NCBI GenBank assembly: GCA_964403415.1
Contig: CAYOFF010000001.1
Location: 682,001 to 746,000, forward strand
Length of the DNA: 64,000 nucleotides
Direction of reading: 5' to 3'
Origin: CAYOFF01 sp964403415
Lineage (GTDB): Bacteria; Patescibacteriota; Gracilibacteria; Absconditabacterales; Absconditicoccaceae
Below the pieces are notes generated by a model that ran no database searches, had not been told where the DNA came from, and saw nothing but the letters and a program-made list of their open reading frames with translations. The translations under genes and the position numbers were made by a program. This document shows, one piece after another, positions 1 through 9,947 of this stretch. How positions within the stretch are numbered: the stretch's first letter is position 1; each line of letters begins with the position of its first letter.

Positions 1-819
1 ATATGTGGGTATTACAATGAGACTCAGAGGAGTATTGGTTACTATGAGGATAAGATAGCTACGTATGCGATGCAGAATCCCCAAGATCTTCTCATATCTC
101 TGATGGATGGGCATGCGTATCACTTACAGGAGAGAGATAAGGTTGTGTTTTCACTGCCAGAAGAAATGCTTATTTATGCTCTGGCGGCGGGTACTGTCCC
201 GTATCTCAAGGATCTGTTTAAATATAATATGAATCACATTTTACAAACGTGAGAGCCTATTTTGGCAGAGATTAGTAAAAGATTTAGTATTGACCTCTCT
301 GTGCTCAAGAACGCTCTGCCGGATGAGATCGTATGAGTGTTTGTAGGGACACACCTAGATGAAGCGTATATTGCTCAGAGAGCAGCGCGTTGTGTAGTAC
401 TTAGCGGATATAACGATACGCAGTTTATTGTGGGTGACGAGGAGGTTGATGCATTTAGAAAAAAACGACTTGCTGCAGATAGAAATCAGGGCAAATGAGC
501 AGCAACCTATAAGTGAAGAATAGCCTGCAAGGGATCGGCGACGGGTACTGCGAGAGTAATCCTGTGACCACAGGACTTTCATAAATTCAAAAAATGAGAT
601 ATTCTCGTGGCAATGAATACGAGTCCGGATTTTGTGGCAATTATGAGTATGGCATCGGCGATTGTAGCAGAGGAGTGAGGTATCACGGCCCATGTTTCTG
701 TGGTGTCGAGAGAACTTGGTATTCCGTGTGTCGTGGGTATCAGTCATATCACCTCATCCGTGAAGGACGGAGATCTACTGGAAGTGGATGCGAATACAGG
801 GATTGTTACTAAAAAATAA
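1..819 (+). CDS. PEP-utilising (phosphohistidine) domain protein, C-terminal part
   Basis: The reading frame is open from the first base and stops at UAA 817-819, so the N-terminus lies outside the window. The last ~120 residues form the mobile phosphohistidine domain of the PEP synthase / pyruvate phosphate dikinase family: a T-G-x-A-R-V entry strand, then the GGITAHVSVVSRELGIPCVV motif carrying the phosphorylated His, then a D-G-D-x-L-x-V-D-x-x-x-G-x-V ending typical of this domain. UGA is read as Gly several times, including in the GG of the motif (655-660 region). The N-terminal part before residue ~140 is not recognisable. It may be a PEP synthase-like enzyme or a shorter phosphohistidine-domain protein; the substrate cannot be told. 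Confidence 0.8.
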
Positions 820-898
820 CAGCAGATGTTGTCCTTTCTAACTTGCTTGTTTCTGATATGTCAATATAGTATCTGTACTTTATTAGTTTGTATACTAT

Positions 899-1774
899 AT
901 GACAACACAACTTCTTTCTTATCGATGAGTAAGTAGGCATGGTGAAAAATGACCTGATGGTGAACTCACTCTCGAGTGACAAAGACAGGCGGCTGCGAAG
1001 TGAGTGGAACTGAAGCGTCAGACAGATCGCTCGGCTGCACAAGTAACACGTATTCTTTCAGCAGCGCAGCCGAGAGTGAGACAGACCTCTAGAATTATAG
1101 CAGATGAACTCCCGCAGGGAGAGGGTGATGTAGCTATTGATGCTATGACCTATAATGGACTGCTCTGAGAGACTTTTTTGGGAGATAAGAAAGATCCTAC
1201 CAGTGCTATTTCCCTGCTTGGAAAAGAAATGGCGTGAGATGCATGAGCTGGTATTCCGCCGAAGTCGCAAGATGAAGTAGTACAAGCATGGATTGATGGG
1301 GCATATAATGACCGCTTAGATCAGAAATATCGACCTGATGTGTTAGCCAGAAAGCAGCTGCTGAGTATATTGAAATATGCGAAGCGTTTGGAGGCAAATC
1401 CAAATGGTATCACGGATGCTTTGGAGAAGCAGCAGGAGATGGCAGTAATTGGTATTCAGCAGTTTGTTGTTACGCCACTCCTCAGAGAGCTTTGCGTCGA
1501 TAGTATTCCAGAGTGGCGTACACAGCCATGATTTGCGGAATGACCTACGTTTGCTTGGCTAAAAGAAAACAACAGGCTTAATCCTCAGACGGTAGAATTT
1601 GAGGATACTATTCTTTTGGAGGTACATTTTCGTGGTCAGTTTATTACGTTGACATTGCATGAGCTCGAAGAAATCTCTAGATTTTTGAAATATAAAATAG
1701 ATCACAGGGGTGAACATCATCCTGAGTATAGAGAGTTTGTGAGTAGTATATTGAGAAGACATATCGAGATTTAA
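899..1774 (+). CDS. Histidine phosphatase (phosphoglycerate mutase-like) protein
   Basis: This 291-residue protein starts at ATG 899 and opens with the RHGEK signature of the histidine phosphatase superfamily, followed by G-x-L-T-x-x-G and QA, the usual spacing for the N-terminal catalytic arginine-histidine loop. The rest is divergent, with no clear second catalytic His, so the substrate is unknown. UGA codons fall within the frame (for example 929 and 953) and read as Gly. It overlaps the convergent gene on the minus strand by four bases. A sugar-phosphate phosphatase or mutase role is inferred from the family only. Confidence 0.65.
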
Positions 1775-2796
1775 GAGGATGCAGTATCGCTTTCTTTTTT
1801 GACTCTAGGTTTTGGAGTAGATTTTTTGGGTGCGGGCTTTGTGGTAGCGACGTGTTCTGTATGCGAGTGATGTTCGTGTGTGTGCTCTTCATGATGGGTA
1901 TGGGGAGAGGTATGCCCATGCTCATGTCATGTATGCGTATGTGATGTGTGCTCATGCTCATGGTGTGGATGTTGAGGTTCATGTGCATGTGCATGTGCAT
2001 GTGTTATCATGCCACCTTCTGTACTTGTCTCTTTGTAGGCTAAGTACATTTTTGCCATAACACAGAGCAAGAACATAGAGAAGGTCCCAGAGAGAATTGC
2101 TCGGAGCATATTGAGTCATTCGTTGTCAGTTCCTCTCGCATATCACATCATATTTCACATCGGGGTGGATATAGTGCTGCTTGATTTGATGTCATTCTGT
2201 CCGAGGAAGGGAGCAAAAACAGCATAAAAAACCATGGTCATAAGCAGTATTATTGCTAGATTCCCAACGGTTTTTCGCCACCTTCCTTTGATAAGTGAGT
2301 AACTTTGGCTGAGCGAAGGAGTGTAAAATACATTTTCATAGACATTTACAAATTGGTTGAAGAGCCAGTATACGCTGTAAATGAGTCCAGGAATTATGAG
2401 CAGAATCAAAAGCCCTATAGTAAAGATTCCTTTGAGTATTGATGTCACAAAAAGTCAGACGAAGTTTTTGTGCGTATCTTCTCGTAGTGTTTTGAGTGTA
2501 AATGATTGTCCGAGAGAAAGATATTTGATAAGGTAGAGAGCCATGTAGGTAAGTACTAGATATCCGGCAATCAAGAGAAGACTAAGAAGAACGATCGTGA
2601 ATATAGTTAGGAAGCCGTTTGTAAACATATTGCTTTCGGTCAGCGCAGTTTGTCATAGAGGAAGCAGAGCCTGTGCAACTGCGGTGATTGCTGCAATCCC
2701 TACAAAATACCATCGCCCTTTGCGGAAAATCTCTCGTCATCAGGTGATAAACTGAAGAACTGTGTAGCGTTGCTGGCTGTGCGTAGATGCGTGCAT
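1771..2796 (-). CDS. Multi-pass membrane protein with His-rich C-terminal tail
   Basis: Unrecognised protein of 341 residues. About six hydrophobic segments span residues 30-270, including a GLLILLIIPGLIYSVYWLF stretch and a final segment near residue 240. The last ~75 residues are hydrophilic and extraordinarily rich in His with Glu, Thr and Ala (HAHAHAHE, then repeated H-x-H and HEH pairs), ending in a Lys/Pro-rich tail. Such tails bind Ni, Zn, Cu or Co in other proteins, so metal storage or sensing is a plausible but unproven role. It resembles in style the membrane protein at 24517-25386. Read with the standard code it would look like two unrelated short proteins; the UGA codon opposite 2155-2157 joins them. 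Confidence 0.7.
1979..2003. repeat. Hexanucleotide microsatellite (GTGCAT)n in coding sequence
   Basis: About four perfect copies of a six-base unit lie inside the minus-strand membrane protein gene and encode an alternating His-Ala run. Because the unit is a multiple of three, copy-number change would lengthen or shorten the His-rich tail without shifting the frame. Confidence 0.8.
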
Positions 2797-2941
2797 GACC
2801 TGAGTAAGGTGAAAAATAAAATATTTAGCGTCTGTATATAGTTTTAGATGTCTTTGTACATACTTTTTAGTTGTTATGTTTGGTTGCATCTTTGTCAAAA
2901 AGACGTATGTATAGGGGCATTTTACTTGCTATACAACACCA

Positions 2942-4234
2942 ATGATCGATCTCAAAGCGTATCGCGCAAATCCAGCGTATTATCACCAAGGAGCCACCAA
3001 CAAGGGGCACTCGGTGGATCGGTCGCGTTTCGATCAGTTGGATGCACAGTGTAGAGAGCTTAACGTACGTATCGAACAGCTGCAGTGAGAGAGAAACTCT
3101 CTTACCAAAGACATAGAACAAACCAAAAAATCATGAGGTGACGCTACTGCAGTCATGGACCGTGTCAAAGCACTGAAGCAAGATCTTGAGAAACTCGAGA
3201 CGGAGTACAATACACTGTATGCAGAATTTTATGGGATGTGGCTGAGTATTCCATGTCCGGCGTTTGATGATGTGCCCGTAGGAAAGTCAGATGCAGAAAA
3301 TGTCGTCATGCAATATGTCGGTGAGAAGCGCAAGTTTGAGTTTACGCCGAAGCCACACTGGGAGATCCTGGAGGCGAAATGAATGGCGGATCAGGAGAGA
3401 GCCGTCAAATTGAGCGGTGCGAGATTCCAGATTATTAGACGTGATTTTGCACGTCTTGAATTTGCGCTGATTCAGCGGGCAGTAGATAAGCTTACGGCAA
3501 AGTGATTTATCTTTTCTATCGTCCCAAACCTTGTGAAGAAGGAAGCTATGATAACGACAGGATTTTTGCCAAATGATGCGTCAAACCTCTATAGAGTAAA
3601 TCCCAAGTGCCCTGTCGAGCAGATGGAATGGGAAGAAGATGACCTCTATCTCATTGGGACAGCTGAGGTTGCGCTTGTCTCACAGCATATGGATGAAGTC
3701 TTATCAGCTGATGATCTGCCACTGAGATATGTAGGATTTTCTGCATGTTTTAGAAGGGAGGCGTGAACGTATGGTAAGGATACCAAAGGGATGATTAGAG
3801 TACATCAGTTTGAGAAGGTAGAGATGGTCTCATTTGTAAAACCAGAGGATGCAGCAAAAGAACATGAGCTGCTCGTGAGTATCGAAGAGGAGATCTTCCA
3901 GGAGCTTGGTATTCCCTACCAGAAACTCATGATCTGTACGGGTGATCTCGGTGGCCCTGCTGCAAAAAAGTACGATCTCGAGGCATGGTTCCCTGGTATC
4001 GATACCTACAAAGAAGTAACGAGTACCTCAAATACCACTGACTACCAGACGCGTAGAGGAAATATCAAATTTACCGATGGTGACAGAAGAGAGTTTGTGT
4101 ATTCTTTGAATGGAACGGCAGTTGCACTGGGTAGAGCGCTTGCAGCGATCGTAGAGAACTATCAGACTGCCGAGTGAAATATTGCTATTCCTACTGTCTT
4201 GCAGCCATATATGTGAGGCAAAAAAGATATCTAA
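2942..4234 (+). CDS. serS: Seryl-tRNA synthetase
   Basis: Class II aminoacyl-tRNA synthetase that charges tRNA-Ser. The 430-residue length is normal. An N-terminal coiled-coil arm (residues ~30-100) is followed by the catalytic core with TAEV (about residue 240), motif 2 FRREAG-TYG-KDTKGMIRVHQF (near 270-290) and motif 3 at the C-terminus with NGTAVALGR. The glycine of motif 2 is encoded by UGA 3764-3766 and the C-terminal YMGGK again by UGA 4214-4216, which are strong internal proof of UGA=Gly. The gene stands alone on the plus strand, 47 bases before the xseB-like gene. Confidence 0.97.
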
Positions 4235-4281
4235 AAGATATGAGTATACGTAAAAGATACTCTTAATAGTATTTACATTAC

Positions 4282-4509
4282 ATGGCAGGGATGACTACAC
4301 AGACTGATGTGCAGATGACGTTTGCAGAGGCATATAAGAGGCTTGAGCAGATCTATCAGACGTGTATGTCATCTGAGATGCTTGATGTGGAGAAGATGGT
4401 TGCGCTTCAGGATGAAGCAAAAAGGTGCTATGACTTGTGTCATAGCACCCTTTTGAAGACGCAAGCGCAACTCCAGGAGAGTGCAACGGTAGAAGAGCGT
4501 GCGGCTTAA
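4282..4509 (+). CDS. xseB: Probable exodeoxyribonuclease VII small subunit
   Basis: A 75-residue all-helical protein with the XseB pattern: T-F-x-E-A-x-x-R-L-E-Q-I, a second helix beginning V-x-x-x-x-A-L-x-x-E-A, then a helix ending near a Leu/Gln-rich stretch. XseB partners the catalytic XseA in degrading single-stranded DNA, but no xseA is visible in this window. Start ATG 4282; no UGA in frame. The second half of the gene contains a perfect 11-bp terminator-like hairpin (4424-4449), which is unexpected inside a coding region. Short length keeps the family call tentative. Confidence 0.55.
   Translation: MAGMTTQTDVQMTFAEAYKRLEQIYQTCMSSEMLDVEKMVALQDEAKRCYDLCHSTLLKTQAQLQESATVEERAA
4420..4454. 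terminator. Terminator-like 11-bp hairpin inside xseB
   Basis: Arms GGTGCTATGAC (4424-4434) and GTCATAGCACC (4439-4449) are perfectly complementary with a TTGT loop, preceded by an A-run and followed by CTTTT. It has the shape of a rho-independent terminator, usable on both strands, but sits within the xseB-like reading frame. Confidence 0.6.
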
Positions 4510-4538
4510 GATCTTAGGATACACGTTCTAGTCTATTG

Positions 4539-4838
4539 CTACACGTCCCAGTCTGGTTCGTCTGATCTTCTTGGTGATGTTCATGGTGTTGTTGTGAGGG
4601 GTTTTTCTGTTACTTCGAGACCAGTTGTTTTCTTTCACGTAAGACGTGCGATTTCATCCAGTAATTCTTGATAACTAGGTGGTGGTGTCCCGGCGAGAAT
4701 AGCGGCAGTACGGGCTCTAAGCCATCACATATAGCATTGCATTTGGGTATACACTGTTCAAAGAGTGGTCTGTTCTTCTTTCATAGGTTCTCACAAATCC
4801 GTCACTGGTACAAAATCGTAATCATCTAAGCCTGTCAT
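4539..4838 (-). CDS. Hypothetical protein, 99 aa
   Basis: Unrecognised small acidic protein. It starts at the ATG complementary to 4836-4838 and stops at UAG. In-frame UGA codons supply glycines, for example in T-L-G-E-P and Y-M-G-W-L. Pro/Thr-rich stretches (PPPSYQELLDEIARL, then TTTPGTSP) suggest a partly disordered protein with one short helix. It is the last of three small genes on the minus strand, separated from the next by four bases, so the three are probably co-transcribed. Confidence 0.55.
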
Positions 4839-4842
4839 GGGA

Positions 4843-5115
4843 TTATTCTTGATCGGTAAATCTTGCAGCTAGCTCTGCTGCTGCAATAGCTTCGGCGTCA
4901 TCTCCGTCATTTTTTGGACTGTTAGCAGCTATAATAGCATTATTCTCGTTTCTTTTTGAATCTCTAGAAGCTGTTAGGAGGTTGAAAAGCGTCGGGCATG
5001 TTCTTTGGATAAATAGTCCCAATTTTGTTTGAGATATATCCACATTAAAACTTGGTAGTAGTGGCATGTTGGTGTGTCCTTCTGAGAGTGTCATGGGTAC
5101 AGTATGTGTATACAT
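4843..5115 (-). CDS. Hypothetical protein, 90 aa
   Basis: Unrecognised. Ends in a true UAA and carries no in-frame UGA. The N-terminal half has mixed hydrophobic residues (LPSFNVDIS, LGLFIQ) and the C-terminal half is rich in Asn, Asp and Ala with a short Ala-rich helix (EAIAAAELAARF). It is the middle gene of the 5519-4539 minus-strand cluster. The frame is also open upstream, so the start could be different. Confidence 0.45.
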   Translation of the reverse strand: MYTHTVPMTLSEGHTNMPLLPSFNVDISQTKLGLFIQRTCPTLFNLLTASRDSKRNENNAIIAANSPKNDGDDAEAIAAAELAARFTDQE

Positions 5116-5159
5116 ATAAAAACATATGGGACAAGCGCTGAGTTTTTGAGAGATGAAGG

Positions 5160-5519
5160 TTAGTTGGAGTCTATTTTGGGTATGTTTCTGATGCGATCGC
5201 GTAGATTAGGAGGTGTCTTGTGCTCGGGAAGATTCCCTTTAACAAATGTTCTGAATGATTCTTCAGGATCTGTATCTAATCCCGTTGTGCCTGTGCCTGC
5301 GTCAGTATCTGCTTTTCTATCCGTTGCACCTGTATCTACTGCGTTCCAATTTACCTCGCTTACTATGTTGAGAGGGAGATTTTCTAAAATTACGATGAGT
5401 AATTTTTTGGTCTTTGCTGCAAATGGTCACAGAAATCTTCGTTTTGGTGTTGAGATCTTGGGTGTAGTGGGTACTCATGATAGTGACGAAGGATCGTTGT
5501 CTGGTGTGTTGGTAGACAT
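5160..5519 (-). CDS. Hypothetical protein, 119 aa
   Basis: Unrecognised. Starts at the ATG complementary to 5517-5519 and stops at UAA 5162-5160. The N-terminal ~25 residues are Ser/Thr/Pro-rich, the middle has KLLIVILENLPLNIV, and a central Asp/Thr/Gly stretch (residues 65-85) looks disordered. Glycine is encoded by UGA at two sites, which fits the host code. It is the first gene of the three-gene minus cluster and is divergent from the membrane protein starting at 5586. Confidence 0.5.
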
Positions 5520-5585
5520 AGATTTCTGATCGGTGAATAAATTATGCCATTGGTATCTACTGCATGAGAGAAGTCAATATATTTG

Positions 5586-7223
5586 ATGTTATATCATATT
5601 TTATGTATTTGTACATACCGGATGCGTGTGCACCAGGTTGTCTGGATGATTATCTTATGCGGGATGTTTCTAATGCCGAGAGTATTTCCTCTGCTATTGG
5701 GAGATGGAGGCATTCCTCTTGGGTATGATCCAGGTCTCTACAAGCTTATGTGGCAGGCATATATACAGCTGTGAACACAGCGAAATTTTTCGCTTCTGCC
5801 TGCGTGGATTCAGCATATGTACGAGCCGCTATTGGGAATGCGATGAGCATTGGTCGCAGTGGTGATGAGCTGAAGCTGAGCATTAGCAGTATCAACTGTA
5901 TTTCCAGATTGGATGCTTACGCGATGACGGGTAGGTGTTAATGTGTTTTTGCCGTTGTGTCTGTATGTTGTGGGGAGAAAAATATCGCAACCCGTGGCGA
6001 TTTTTGCATTGGTTTTTGGTGTGTTATCGTGTACGCAGTGGGAGGTGTTTTGGTGGGCGTATCGAAAACAACTGCTGTGAATTTGTTTACTGCTCGTGAC
6101 GTTGAGGTTGTGGATGGATCATCGTCGATGGGTGAGTGTCCCTGTCGTGAGTGCTGTATTGTTGGTTAATAGACCAGCGGGTGTTGTCTTGGTTCTCATA
6201 GGAGGTATACGAGCACTAGTGCAGATGATGTTTGGGAATGTAAAATATATCTCTCCGTGGAGCGTGAAGAGATGAACTATCCGGATGCGTACGATCGGTG
6301 TCCTTGTCTCGGGGATACTTGTTGCGCTGCCTGTGGGACGAGTTTTTGTACATGATCAGATTGTAGCACTGCGGTGAGCGTTTTGGGATTCGTTTGCAGA
6401 TCTGCCACAGCGAAATGATGTCTATCAGCAGTGATGATCGTTTCTGACCACAATAGAGTATATACGTGCAGGACGATGGACGATTGCGGGAGGTATAGTA
6501 GCAATGGGGATGCGGATATATGGATTCCGAAAATGAAAGTGAACATCAACATCAACATCAACATCAACATATGCATCACTGCAGCATGAGCGATGAATGA
6601 TTGTGATAGGGACACTCTTGTTGGCTCTACGAGTGTTTGGACAGGGATTTTTCTTTCAGCGTATGATAGGGTATCTGGATGTGTTTCTGATGCTGATGCT
6701 TGCATATCTGTGTGGTGAGATACGAGCGAGTACACATTTGAAAATCTTTCAAAAAAATATCTTGTGAGTAATCCTTGGGAGTGTGATTGTTGTGACGACA
6801 GTGTTTTTTGGGAGGATGCTGCGTTTGGGTAGTGTGGAGGCGCCGAGGCGAGAAGCATGGATTACGGCGCCTGAGTTGCGTTTCATAGAAACGTTGTCGG
6901 CACGTACGCCAAGGAATGCATTAGTGATAGTGCCGAGTCGATGGTATTCTCCTTGGGTGTGAGGCTGGTCACAGCGTGATGTGATTGCACCAGCCTTGTT
7001 TGATTATAATACGCGGACGCAAGACGAGTGGGCACAGATCTGGCTAGATAGTGAAGGCGATCAGATCTGTGCTGCGATTGTGGAGAAGTATAGCTTTTAT
7101 CAGCGTCCGCTGTATGTCGTGACCTGACCGAGAGAGCCTGTTCTGATGTTGTCTGGAACGTGTTTTACCGAGGTAGTGTATGATGAAAAATCCAGAATGA
7201 GACTCTGGGAAGTGAAATTGTAA
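5586..7223 (+). CDS. Polytopic membrane protein, GT-C glycosyltransferase-like
   Basis: 545 residues with an N-terminal signal-anchor, about ten further hydrophobic segments to residue ~410, and a soluble C-terminal domain of ~120 residues. After the first membrane segment comes P-L-G-Y-D-P-G-L-Y-K, resembling the acidic-loop motif of GT-C membrane glycosyltransferases (STT3/PMT/ArnT superfamily), so transfer of a lipid-linked sugar at the outer membrane face is a reasonable inference. More than ten UGA codons read as Gly. A Thr-Ser repeat (6542-6570) sits in a loop. The gene opens the polysaccharide region and is followed by more membrane and glycosyltransferase genes in the same direction. 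Exact family uncertain. Confidence 0.65.
6542..6570. repeat. Hexanucleotide microsatellite (AACATC)n in coding sequence
   Basis: Nearly five copies of a six-base unit inside the membrane protein gene at 5586-7223, encoding alternating Thr-Ser right after two UGA glycines. It preserves frame on expansion or contraction, so it could vary a loop length between strains. Confidence 0.8.
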
Positions 7224-7229
7224 ATACAT

Positions 7230-7250
7230 TACTGTAACGTGTTTACAGTA
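7230..7250. terminator. Inverted repeat between convergent genes
   Basis: TACTGTAA (7230-7237) and TTACAGTA (7243-7250) form a perfect 8-bp stem with a five-base loop. It lies in the 44-base gap between two convergent genes and could be a short bidirectional terminator, though no T-run follows. Confidence 0.4.
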
Positions 7251-7267
7251 GATGGATATGTATATTC

Positions 7268-7450
7268 TTATTCTTCTATTCAGTTTCTTTGGAGAAGAGC
7301 AGCCATTCTTCTTTTCAGACCCTCTGACATTTTCATGGTTTCTAGAGGGAGACTAGCGAAGTACGCTTTTATCTTACGTAAATTTCTCTCTATATCTTCT
7401 AGTAGTTTGTCATTTGCTCTTTCTCATTGTGGTACACTGTTTAGTGACAT
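7268..7450 (-). CDS. Hypothetical small protein, 60 aa
   Basis: Unrecognised, predicted largely helical and charged (GERANDKLLEDIERNLRKI, then LKRRMAALLQRNG). One UGA reads as Gly near the N-terminus and one near the C-terminus. It is convergent with the preceding membrane protein and divergent from the gene at 7623. The amphipathic helices and well-formed frame support a real gene, but nothing indicates its function. Confidence 0.5.
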
Positions 7451-7622
7451 GTGTATATTTATATGATAAATAATAGCACCCTTATACATGTTCCAACTGT
7501 TAAGTCAATTTATACCTGTGAGGATTGGTTATCTTTTTTTTCTCCGTCAATTGACTGGAATTTCTTTTGGGAATAGACATACGTAGATGTGGCTTTTTTA
7601 CTTGTGTTACGCATGATATAAC

Positions 7623-8066
7623 ATGCATGTCAAGACGCCATTTCTCAAAAAAATATTTACAAACCATCTACAGATACTATTCCTGATAAGTATAGGCGTG
7701 CTTTTGGTGTTGGTTGTGCTGTTACTGGTGACATGAACATCTTGAGCTGTATCTCCTACTCCGACGGTGTGAGTTTTGGAGATTTTGCGTATTGTTTTTG
7801 GTAGTATTGCGTTGTTGTTTCTCCCGGGGTATTGGCTGACGAAGGCGCTTTACTTTGATAAAGTGCTAGATACACTGGAGGTCATTGCGCTGAGTTTTGC
7901 GTTTTCTATTTCTGTGGTGCCGTTGCTTGTGTTCTATGCAAATCTCGCTGGTGTGCCTATTACGGCGTGGTTGGTGGTCGGTGTGTGTGCACTTATCATC
8001 TGAGGGAGTCGAGGATATCTTCTTCGAAAGACCAGTAAGAACACAATAAGTACAGTGAACCGTTAA
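7623..8066 (+). CDS. Membrane protein with DUF1616-like region
   Basis: 147 residues with about four hydrophobic segments. After an N-terminal anchor (LFLISIGVLLVLVVLLLV), the run beginning IALLFLPGYWLTKALYF and continuing LEVIALSFAFSISVVPLL has the arrangement seen in the N-terminal membrane part of DUF1616-type proteins and some GT-C enzymes. No catalytic residues are visible. It precedes the GT2 gene at 8121 by 54 bases and is probably in the same transcript, suggesting a part in envelope polysaccharide assembly. Confidence 0.55.
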
Positions 8067-8120
8067 GATTGAATCGTGTTGTTGTACTGATATATATTTT
8101 ATACGCTGAACCCTCTCGTC

Positions 8121-9089
8121 ATGAAACGCTCTGACGTAAAGCTCATTATTCAAATTCCCTGCAAAAACGAAGAACACACACTCCCGCTTGTGTTGCGTGA
8201 GTTGCCTAAACATATCGATGGTATTGATATTATTGAGGTGCTCGTGATCAATGATGGTAGTAGAGATCGTACCGTAGAAGTTGCTAAGAATCATGGAGTG
8301 CAGCATGTCTTGTCGTTTCCGGCAAATCGTGGACTCGGAAATGCGTTTAGACTTGGGGTAGCATACTGTCTTGCACAGGGTGCAGATATTGTGGTCAATA
8401 CCGATGCTGACAATCAGTATCCTTCTAGGTATATTGCAGATCTTGTACATCCTATCCTGATGGGGAGGGCTGATATTGTGATTGGTGATCGTAAACCTGC
8501 GAAGGTGGCACACTTTCGTCGATACAAGAAAAAACTTCAAAAACTGTGAAATGTGATTATGACGTTTTTCACGGGTATAGCCATTCCTGATGCGGTGAGT
8601 GGGTTTAGAGCGTATAGCAGAGAGTCACTTGAGATCTTGAATGTGACGGTGAGATTTAGCTATGTGATTGATACAATTCTCCAGGCATACAAAAAATGAT
8701 TGCATATTGAGTGGGTGCCGATTACGACCAATCCACCAACGCGTCCCTCGAGGTTGTTTTCGAATATCTGGCAGCACATCAAGAAGTCGGCGAGTAGTAT
8801 TATCAGAGTGTATACGATGTACGAGCCGTTCAAGATTTTCCTAAGTGCTGCAGTACCGTTTATGCTTGTGGGATTGGCTTTTGTGCTGAGATTTTTGTGG
8901 TATTATTTTTTTACAGAGATTGGTAGCGGGAAGATACAGTCGCTTATTATCGGTGGTATCCTTACGACAATAGGCTGTACGTTTTTGTCGGTGGGAATTA
9001 TTGGGGATGTGGTGAGCAGAAATAGAATCCTGATCGAAGAGAATCTTAGACTTACGAAGAAACTGTTGTATAAGGATGAGACGTCGTAG
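8121..9089 (+). CDS. Glycosyltransferase family 2 with C-terminal membrane anchor
   Basis: 322 residues. The GT-A fold is clear: I-I-Q-I-P-C-K-N-E-E at the first strand, VINDGSRDRT with the nucleotide-binding Asp, and the DAD-x-Q metal motif near residue 95, followed by the dolichyl-phosphate-mannose-synthase-like D-A-V-S-G-F-R-A block. Two membrane segments near residues 240-300 anchor it. It probably transfers a sugar from a nucleotide donor to a polyprenyl phosphate carrier. UGA 8547-8549 and 8697-8699 (both Gly) would otherwise split it into three. The next gene starts four bases downstream. Confidence 0.88.
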
Positions 9090-9092
9090 ACG

Positions 9093-9845
9093 ATGAATTG
9101 TAAAGACTCTAGTAATGAATATAGGGGACGTATGCGTTATCATCTCCTGAAGTGACATATGCAGCATCTTCGTCGTCTACATAAACACGTACGTCGTCTA
9201 CATAAACATGTAGGATCTCCGTATCTTACGCATGTTTTGGTAGATGTTTTGATTTGTCTGGTGGTCATTTATGGCGGCATGCGATGGCCTGCAGTGGTAC
9301 CGCCACAGACGTGGGTGCTGCTCGTACCATGGGTGGTGATGCATCGGTATCTCGTCATGAGTGATCCGATTCAGCCTATGCAGATGCATCGTATTGATAG
9401 AAAACGCCTTGATCATGATCGTGAGCTATGAACACTCAAACGATATATGCAGTGACTGATTGTTAATCATGCCTATATTTTCCCGACGGTACTGACACTG
9501 TATCTCGCAGTGCTGTTGATTGATCAGACGCATGTGTTTGATTTGCAGGTGACGTGGCGATATTTGCTTATAGATCAGACATTGCTACTGGGGATAGTGA
9601 TTGGCAGTGGTGTATTGACGGTACGAGGAGAGGAGCAGCGTGCGGTATACGAGACCGTGGTGCACTCACGTGCATTGGCGTATCTGTATGTGTTGCTGGC
9701 GGGTACGTTGTCCCTGCTAGGAACGTGGATTATTATGCAACAGGTCGCAGATCTTGGTCGTATCTGACCGGTGATAGCGATACTTGCTGGCGTATTGATC
9801 TGGATGGTTGGGATGTTGCTGAGAGAAGAGGAGGAGAGAAGGTAA
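9093..9845 (+). CDS. Membrane protein of unknown function
   Basis: 250 residues, not recognised. The N-terminus is basic and contains a duplicated R-R-L-H-K-H-V element, from a direct repeat in the DNA at about 9170-9213. About six hydrophobic segments follow in pairs, the last from residue ~190. The start ATG lies four bases after the GT2 stop, so the two are almost surely translated together and the product may assist the glycosyltransferase or transport its product. UGA reads as Gly four times. Confidence 0.6.
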
Positions 9846-9947
9846 TTAGCCTTTGATCTTTTTTACTTCTTTCTAGGTTGTGTGGGATATGTCTTTGTAA
9901 AGGCTAAATATCTTATTGGTTTATTATGCATATGTGGGTAATGTGGG

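Noticed and set aside
5164..5529. Plus-strand open frame of ~120 codons opposite the 5160-5519 minus gene
   Set aside because: The minus frame uses UGA as Gly, stops at UAA and fits a three-gene minus cluster. The plus frame has no sensible start context.
6277..6858. Long open frame of ~190 codons on the minus strand
   Set aside because: It lies wholly inside the plus-strand membrane protein (5586-7223), which has consistent membrane segments and UGA=Gly use; the minus frame lacks such features and is an antisense shadow.
9170..9215. Possible CRISPR-like repeat
   Set aside because: Only two copies of a 21-base unit, directly adjacent with no spacer, inside a coding frame; no cas genes in the window.
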